From Mycolicibacterium sphagni (GTDB taxonomy: Bacteria; Actinomycetota; Actinomycetes; Mycobacteriales; Mycobacteriaceae), in the NCBI RefSeq assembly GCF_002250655.1, contig NZ_NOZR01000040.1, positions 1 through 33,302 of the forward strand: DNA of 33,302 nt. Direction: 5' to 3'. A program made the position numbers and the translations under genes. A model generated the notes under the pieces. The model was not told the DNA's origin, made no database searches, and was given only the letters and a program-made list of their open reading frames with translations. Below are positions 29,746 to 33,302 of the stretch, one piece after another (the stretch's first letter is position 1; the number at the start of each line of letters is the position of its first letter).

Positions 29746-31443
29746 TCAGCCCAGGAAGGCCAGCGCGGCCGCGCGGGCCTCGGCGGCACTCGCCGTGGTC
29801 AGGACCGCCTCGGCGGCGTCGCGGCATTGCTGCAGGGTGACCGACGCGAGTTTGGCGCCGACGCCTGTCACGGCAGCCGCGGCCGCCGAGAGCGACGTGA
29901 CGCCGAGGCCGACCAGTACGCAGGCCAGCAGTGGGTCGGCGGCGGCCTCACCGCACACCCCGACCGGCTTGCCACGACTGGCGCCGGCACGCGCGGTCTG
30001 CGCGACCAGCGCCAGCACGCCGGGCTGCCACGGGTCGGTCAGGGTGGCCAGCTCGGCCGACATCCGGTCGGCTGCCATCGTGTATTGCGCCAAGTCATTG
30101 GTGCCGATCGACAAGAACTCGACGTGGGCCAGGATGTGGTCGGCCAGCAGCGCCGCGGCCGGAACCTCGATCATCACGCCGGGGACGAGGCCGCGCTGGC
30201 GTGCCCGGTCGGCGAACCGCCTGGCCTCGTCGGGGGTGGCGATCATCGGCGCCATCACCCACGGCGCGCTGCCGGTGCGCTCGGCAGCGAGAGCGATCGC
30301 GTCCAGCTGGCGGTCGAGGACCTCGGGATGAAGGGCCTCGATGCGGATTCCTCGCACGCCGAGTGCGGGGTTGGCCTCGTCGGGATGCCCGACGAACTTC
30401 AGCGGCTTGTCCGACCCGGCATCCAGGGTGCGGATGACGACCTTGCATCCGGCGAAGGCATCGAGAACCTCGCCGTAGATCGACGCCTGCTCGTCAACAC
30501 TCGGCTCGGTGTCGCGGTTGAGGAAGCACAACTCGGTGCGGAACAGCCCGATGCCCTCGGCCGGGGTGTCTCGCGCGGCACGGGCCGCCGACCCGTCCTG
30601 GACGTTGGCCAGGATCGACACCAAGTGGCCGTCGGCGGTGGCCCCGGGACCGCTCCAGCCGGCCATCGCGGCGGCGGCTGCGTCGGCGGCCTCGACGGCG
30701 GCGGTGGCATCGGCCGGGTCGGGAGCCACGCTGACGGTCCCGCGGGTTCCGTCGATGAGGACGTCGGCGCCGGCCGGGACGTCGTCGAGCCCGTGGACGG
30801 CGACGACGCATGGGATGCCGAGCTGGCGGGCGATGATCGCGGTGTGGCTGGTCGGGCCGCCGAGCGTGGTGGCCAGGCCCACCACGAGCGTCGGGTCAAG
30901 GCCCGCGGTGTCGGCGGGCGCGAGGTCCTCAGCGCAGAGGATGGCGGGCTGGGCCGGTACCGGGACGCCAGGCTCGGGCAGGCCGCTCAGTTCGGCGACC
31001 ACCCGGTCCCGGATGTCACGCAGGTCGGTGACGCGTTCGGCCATCAGCCCGCCCATCTGGGTGAACAGGTCCACGAACTGAGCGACCGCGGCAGCGGTGG
31101 CCCGCACCGCGGGCGCCCCCGCCTTGATCTGCTTCTCGGCCGCACCCAGCCAGGCGCGGTCCTGCGCCAGCATTGCGGTGGCGGCCAGCACCTCCGAAGC
31201 GGCGCCGGTCGCGGCCGCGGCGCGCTCACGCAGCCGGCCGGCGACGGTGGCCGCGGCAGCCGTGAACCGCGTCGCCTCGGCCTCGCGCTGCCCGTCGGCG
31301 ATGTCGCCCCCGGGGTCGAGATCTTCGATCGCGGGGAGCCGGCCGGGCCGGATGACCGGTGCGTAGCGGACGCCGGGGACCACCGGGACGCCGGTGAGGA
31401 CCGGTCCGGCACCGTGTGAGGTAGGCGTGGAAGAGGCGGTCAT
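29746..31443 (-). CDS. ptsI: Phosphoenolpyruvate-protein phosphotransferase, PTS enzyme I
   Basis: Protein of 565 aa from ATG 31443 (MTASSTPTSHGAGPVLTGVP); an open frame continues upstream to 31536 through the promoter region and is not likely used. Phosphorylated His is in LGGPTSHTAIIARQLGIPCV (about His200). The PEP-binding C-domain has EGIGLFRTELCFLNRDTEPS, ANPALGVRGIRI, MIEVPAAALLADHI, LSIGTNDLAQYTMAADR and the catalytic Cys in GVCGEAAADPLL. Enzyme I passes phosphate from PEP to HPr for sugar uptake; here the neighbours fruR-fruK point to fructose. It is divergent from fruR with about 100 bp of shared regulatory DNA. Confidence 0.95.
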   Translation of the reverse strand: MTASSTPTSHGAGPVLTGVPVVPGVRYAPVIRPGRLPAIEDLDPGGDIADGQREAEATRFTAAAATVAGRLRERAAAATGAASEVLAATAMLAQDRAWLGAAEKQIKAGAPAVRATAAAVAQFVDLFTQMGGLMAERVTDLRDIRDRVVAELSGLPEPGVPVPAQPAILCAEDLAPADTAGLDPTLVVGLATTLGGPTSHTAIIARQLGIPCVVAVHGLDDVPAGADVLIDGTRGTVSVAPDPADATAAVEAADAAAAAMAGWSGPGATADGHLVSILANVQDGSAARAARDTPAEGIGLFRTELCFLNRDTEPSVDEQASIYGEVLDAFAGCKVVIRTLDAGSDKPLKFVGHPDEANPALGVRGIRIEALHPEVLDRQLDAIALAAERTGSAPWVMAPMIATPDEARRFADRARQRGLVPGVMIEVPAAALLADHILAHVEFLSIGTNDLAQYTMAADRMSAELATLTDPWQPGVLALVAQTARAGASRGKPVGVCGEAAADPLLACVLVGLGVTSLSAAAAAVTGVGAKLASVTLQQCRDAAEAVLTTASAAEARAAALAFLG

Positions 31444-31466
31444 GTGAACTAGATTACAACGATTCA

Positions 31467-31510
31467 TTGACAAGTCAACACGAACGGGAGTAAAACAACA
31501 TATAGCAACA
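31467..31510. promoter_or_regulatory. Putative FruR operator region between ptsI and fruR
   Basis: The AT-rich 103-bp gap holds an inverted repeat TTGAC-AA-GTCAA at 31467-31478 and the pentamer CAACA at 31476, 31496 and 31506, i.e. spaced 20 and 10 bp apart, on one face of the helix. A related CAACG lies at 31457. DeoR-family regulators often bind repeated short elements between divergent genes. I infer that FruR controls both directions from here. Confidence 0.45.
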
Positions 31511-31546
31511 TTCAATCCAGGCGCGACCCCACACAAACGGAGAATC

Positions 31547-32326
31547 GTGTACGCGGAAGAACGTCAGCAGGCGATCGCCGCCCGAGTGCTGTCTCAGGGC
31601 CGGGCCTCGGTCGCTGAACTGGCTCAGGCCTACGACGTCACGACCGAGACCGTCCGCCGCGACCTGGCGGTCCTCGACCGGGCCGGTCTGGTGCGCCGAG
31701 TGCACGGCGGGGCTGTCCCGGTGCGCGCACTGCACGTGGTCGAGCCCGGCATCGACGAACGGGAGACCACCCGCGCCGACTACAAGGAAGCGATCGCGCG
31801 GGCCGCCACTGAATTCCTCCCGCTGTCGGGTGCCACCGTGCTCTTCGATGCCGGCACCACCACCGCCAGGGTCGCGGCCATGTTGCCCGCCGACCGGGAG
31901 CTCGTCGCGGTCACCAACTCGGTACCGATCGCGGCCCGCCTGGCCGCGATGCCGTCGATCACCCTGCAGCTGCTCGGCGGCCGGGTCCGCGGACTGACTC
32001 AGGCGGCTGTCGGCGAGCCTGTGCTGCGCGCCCTCAACACCATGCGAGTGGACATCGCGTTCATCGGCACCAACGGAATCACCGTGCGCCACGGACTCTC
32101 GACCCCCGACAGCGACGAAGCCGCCGTCAAACGCGCGATGGTGCGCTGCGCCAACTACGTTGTGGTGCTGGCCGATTCATCGAAGATCGGCCGCGAGGAG
32201 TTCGTCAGTTTCGCCCACACCGCCAGCGTCGACGCTCTGATCACCGACCGCGAGATCAGCGCGGCAGACCGCGCCGCGCTGACCGAGCAGGGTATCGAAG
32301 TCGTTGTCGCAGGAGGGGAATCATGA
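31547..32326 (+). CDS. fruR: DeoR-family regulator of the fructose PTS genes
   Basis: Protein of 259 aa from a GTG at 31547 (M-YAEERQQAIAARVLSQGRA), with GGAG at 31539-31542. The N-terminal DeoR HTH is textbook: VAELAQAYDVTTETVRRDLA then LVRRVHGGAVPV. The C-terminal DeoRC sugar-phosphate sensor has ATVLFDAGTTTARVA, LVAVTNSVPIA, LLGGRVRGLTQAAVGEP, DIAFIGTNGITVRHGLSTPD and VLADSSKIGREEF. It should respond to a fructose phosphate. Its stop overlaps the fruK start by 4 bp (ATGA). The gene symbol rests on context. Confidence 0.9.
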   Translation: MYAEERQQAIAARVLSQGRASVAELAQAYDVTTETVRRDLAVLDRAGLVRRVHGGAVPVRALHVVEPGIDERETTRADYKEAIARAATEFLPLSGATVLFDAGTTTARVAAMLPADRELVAVTNSVPIAARLAAMPSITLQLLGGRVRGLTQAAVGEPVLRALNTMRVDIAFIGTNGITVRHGLSTPDSDEAAVKRAMVRCANYVVVLADSSKIGREEFVSFAHTASVDALITDREISAADRAALTEQGIEVVVAGGES

Positions 32327-33302
32327 TCGTCACCGTCACTCCCAACCCGAGTATCGACCGCACGGTGACGCTCCCCGGCCGGTTGGTGCGCGGCGCGGTG
32401 CACCGGGTGCAGTCGGTGACCACCGAGCCGGGCGGCAAGGGGGTCAATGTCGCGCGCGCTCTGGCCCTGGCCGGACTGGATACCATCGCGGTGCTGCCCG
32501 CCGGCCCGCACGATCCGATCGTCAGCGCACTGCAGTTCTCGTGCGTGCCGTTCTACGCCGTACCCATCGACGGCGCGGTGCGCACCAATTTGGCGATCAC
32601 CGAATCCGACGGCACGACAACGAAGATCAACGAGCCCGGCGCCGTCATCGAAGCGCCCGCACTGGCCGCGCTCACGCGGGCGATCCTCGACCGCGCCGCG
32701 GCAGCGCGCTGGGTGGTGCTGTCCGGGTCGCTGCCGCCAGGGATTCCGGACAGCTGGTACGCCGACATCGTCGCCCAATTGCAGTCCTACGACTGCAAAG
32801 TCGCCGTCGACACCTCCGATGCACCGCTCGCGGCGCTGGCCGCCGGATTGGCCACCGCCGCCCCCGATGTGATCAAGCCGAACGCCGAGGAACTGGCCAG
32901 CCTGGCCGGTGTCGACGCCACGATGCTGGAAGAATCGCTGGCCCAGGGCAATCCAGATCCGGTCGTCGACGCTGCCCGGCATCTCATCGACCTCGGCGCC
33001 AAGACCGTGCTGGCCACCCTGGGCGCGGCAGGAGCCCTGCTGGTCAACGACACCGGCAGCTGGCTGGCCACCCCACCCCCGATCAAGCCCAGGAGCACCG
33101 TCGGCGCCGGTGACTCCTCACTGGCGGGTTACGTACGCGCCGACGTCGGTGGTGCGCAGGCGCCACAACGACTGCAGATGGCCGTCGCCTACGGCAGCGC
33201 TGCTGCGGCCCTTCCCGGTTCGGCGCTCCCGTCGCCGGCCCAGATCGACCTCGACGACGTTGCTGTCACCTCGATTTCGCCCTTCCCCGCAGGATCCACA
33301 CC
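32323..33302 (+). CDS. fruK: 1-phosphofructokinase FruK (3' end outside window)
   Basis: Starts at ATG 32323 with AGGAGGGG upstream and remains open to the window edge (326 complete codons, so close to the usual 310-330 aa length). PfkB-family signatures: MIVTVTPNPSIDRTVTL at the N-terminus, the substrate-binding TEPGGKGVNVARALALAG, WVVLSGSLPPGIPDSWY, DVIKPNAEELASLAG, and the C-terminal STVGAGDSSLAGYVRA with the catalytic Asp. It phosphorylates fructose-1-phosphate to fructose-1,6-bisphosphate. The fructose permease fruA and an HPr gene are expected just to the right. Confidence 0.95.
   Translation, partial: MIVTVTPNPSIDRTVTLPGRLVRGAVHRVQSVTTEPGGKGVNVARALALAGLDTIAVLPAGPHDPIVSALQFSCVPFYAVPIDGAVRTNLAITESDGTTTKINEPGAVIEAPALAALTRAILDRAAAARWVVLSGSLPPGIPDSWYADIVAQLQSYDCKVAVDTSDAPLAALAAGLATAAPDVIKPNAEELASLAGVDATMLEESLAQGNPDPVVDAARHLIDLGAKTVLATLGAAGALLVNDTGSWLATPPPIKPRSTVGAGDSSLAGYVRADVGGAQAPQRLQMAVAYGSAAAALPGSALPSPAQIDLDDVAVTSISPFPAGST

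Noticed and set aside
28750..31419. An 889-codon open frame on the plus strand opposite pirin and ptsI
   Set aside because: It runs across two well-supported minus-strand genes and their gap, has Arg/His/Asp-rich low-information sequence, and is the usual antisense artefact of high-GC codon use.
31444..31536. N-terminal extension of PtsI
   Set aside because: It covers the AT-rich divergent promoter with the operator-like repeats, and enzyme I does not need it.

Overview
This 33.3 kb window is high-GC actinobacterial DNA. It almost certainly comes from a fast-growing mycobacterium (Mycolicibacterium or a close relative). The main evidence is a complete start of an mce1 locus (fadD5, yrbE1A, yrbE1B, mce1A-D) with the divergent GntR regulator mce1R. 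Around it lie genes whose order I recall from M. tuberculosis: an Rv0164-like SRPBCC protein, an Rv0158-like TetR, pntAa-pntAb-pntB, fadE2-ptpB, and Rv0144 to Rv0148-like genes. The fructose PTS genes at the right end are typical of fast growers. All comparisons with named genes are from memory, not from a search.

Layout. Positions 1-8853 (minus strand) hold the mce1 lipid-import operon: fadD5, a 218-bp gap, yrbE1A, yrbE1B, mce1A, mce1B, mce1C and a mce1D that runs off the left edge. Most junctions are 4-bp overlaps or gaps of 1-4 bp. mce1R (plus) diverges from fadD5. A 36-bp tandem repeat lies between mce1R and the convergent SRPBCC gene. A TetR gene (minus) then faces a small ORF, an LtrA-family membrane protein and a hotdog thioesterase (plus). 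The proton-translocating transhydrogenase operon (minus) and a NarL-type two-component pair (minus) follow. A 58-residue exported peptide is divergent from the response regulator, and a strong terminator hairpin separates it from fadE2-ptpB (plus).

From 20.3 to 25.9 kb, minus-strand genes encode a DUF456 membrane protein, a HAD dehalogenase-like enzyme, an SDR, a methyltransferase, a TetR regulator and an aldehyde dehydrogenase. Divergent from the last is a translationally coupled TetR-FUSC exporter pair. The right end carries a pirin, ptsI (minus) and a divergent fruR-fruK (plus, fruK cut by the edge).

The genes themselves are mostly familiar chromosomal ones. There are no insertion sequences, phage genes, CRISPR arrays or RNA genes that I can see. 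The less expected signals are regulatory or very small: a possible 20-codon leader ORF coupled to yrbE1A, a 26-bp perfect palindrome inside a tetR coding sequence, near-perfect operators at other regulators, a 36-bp minisatellite, and a two-component system paired with a tiny secreted peptide.
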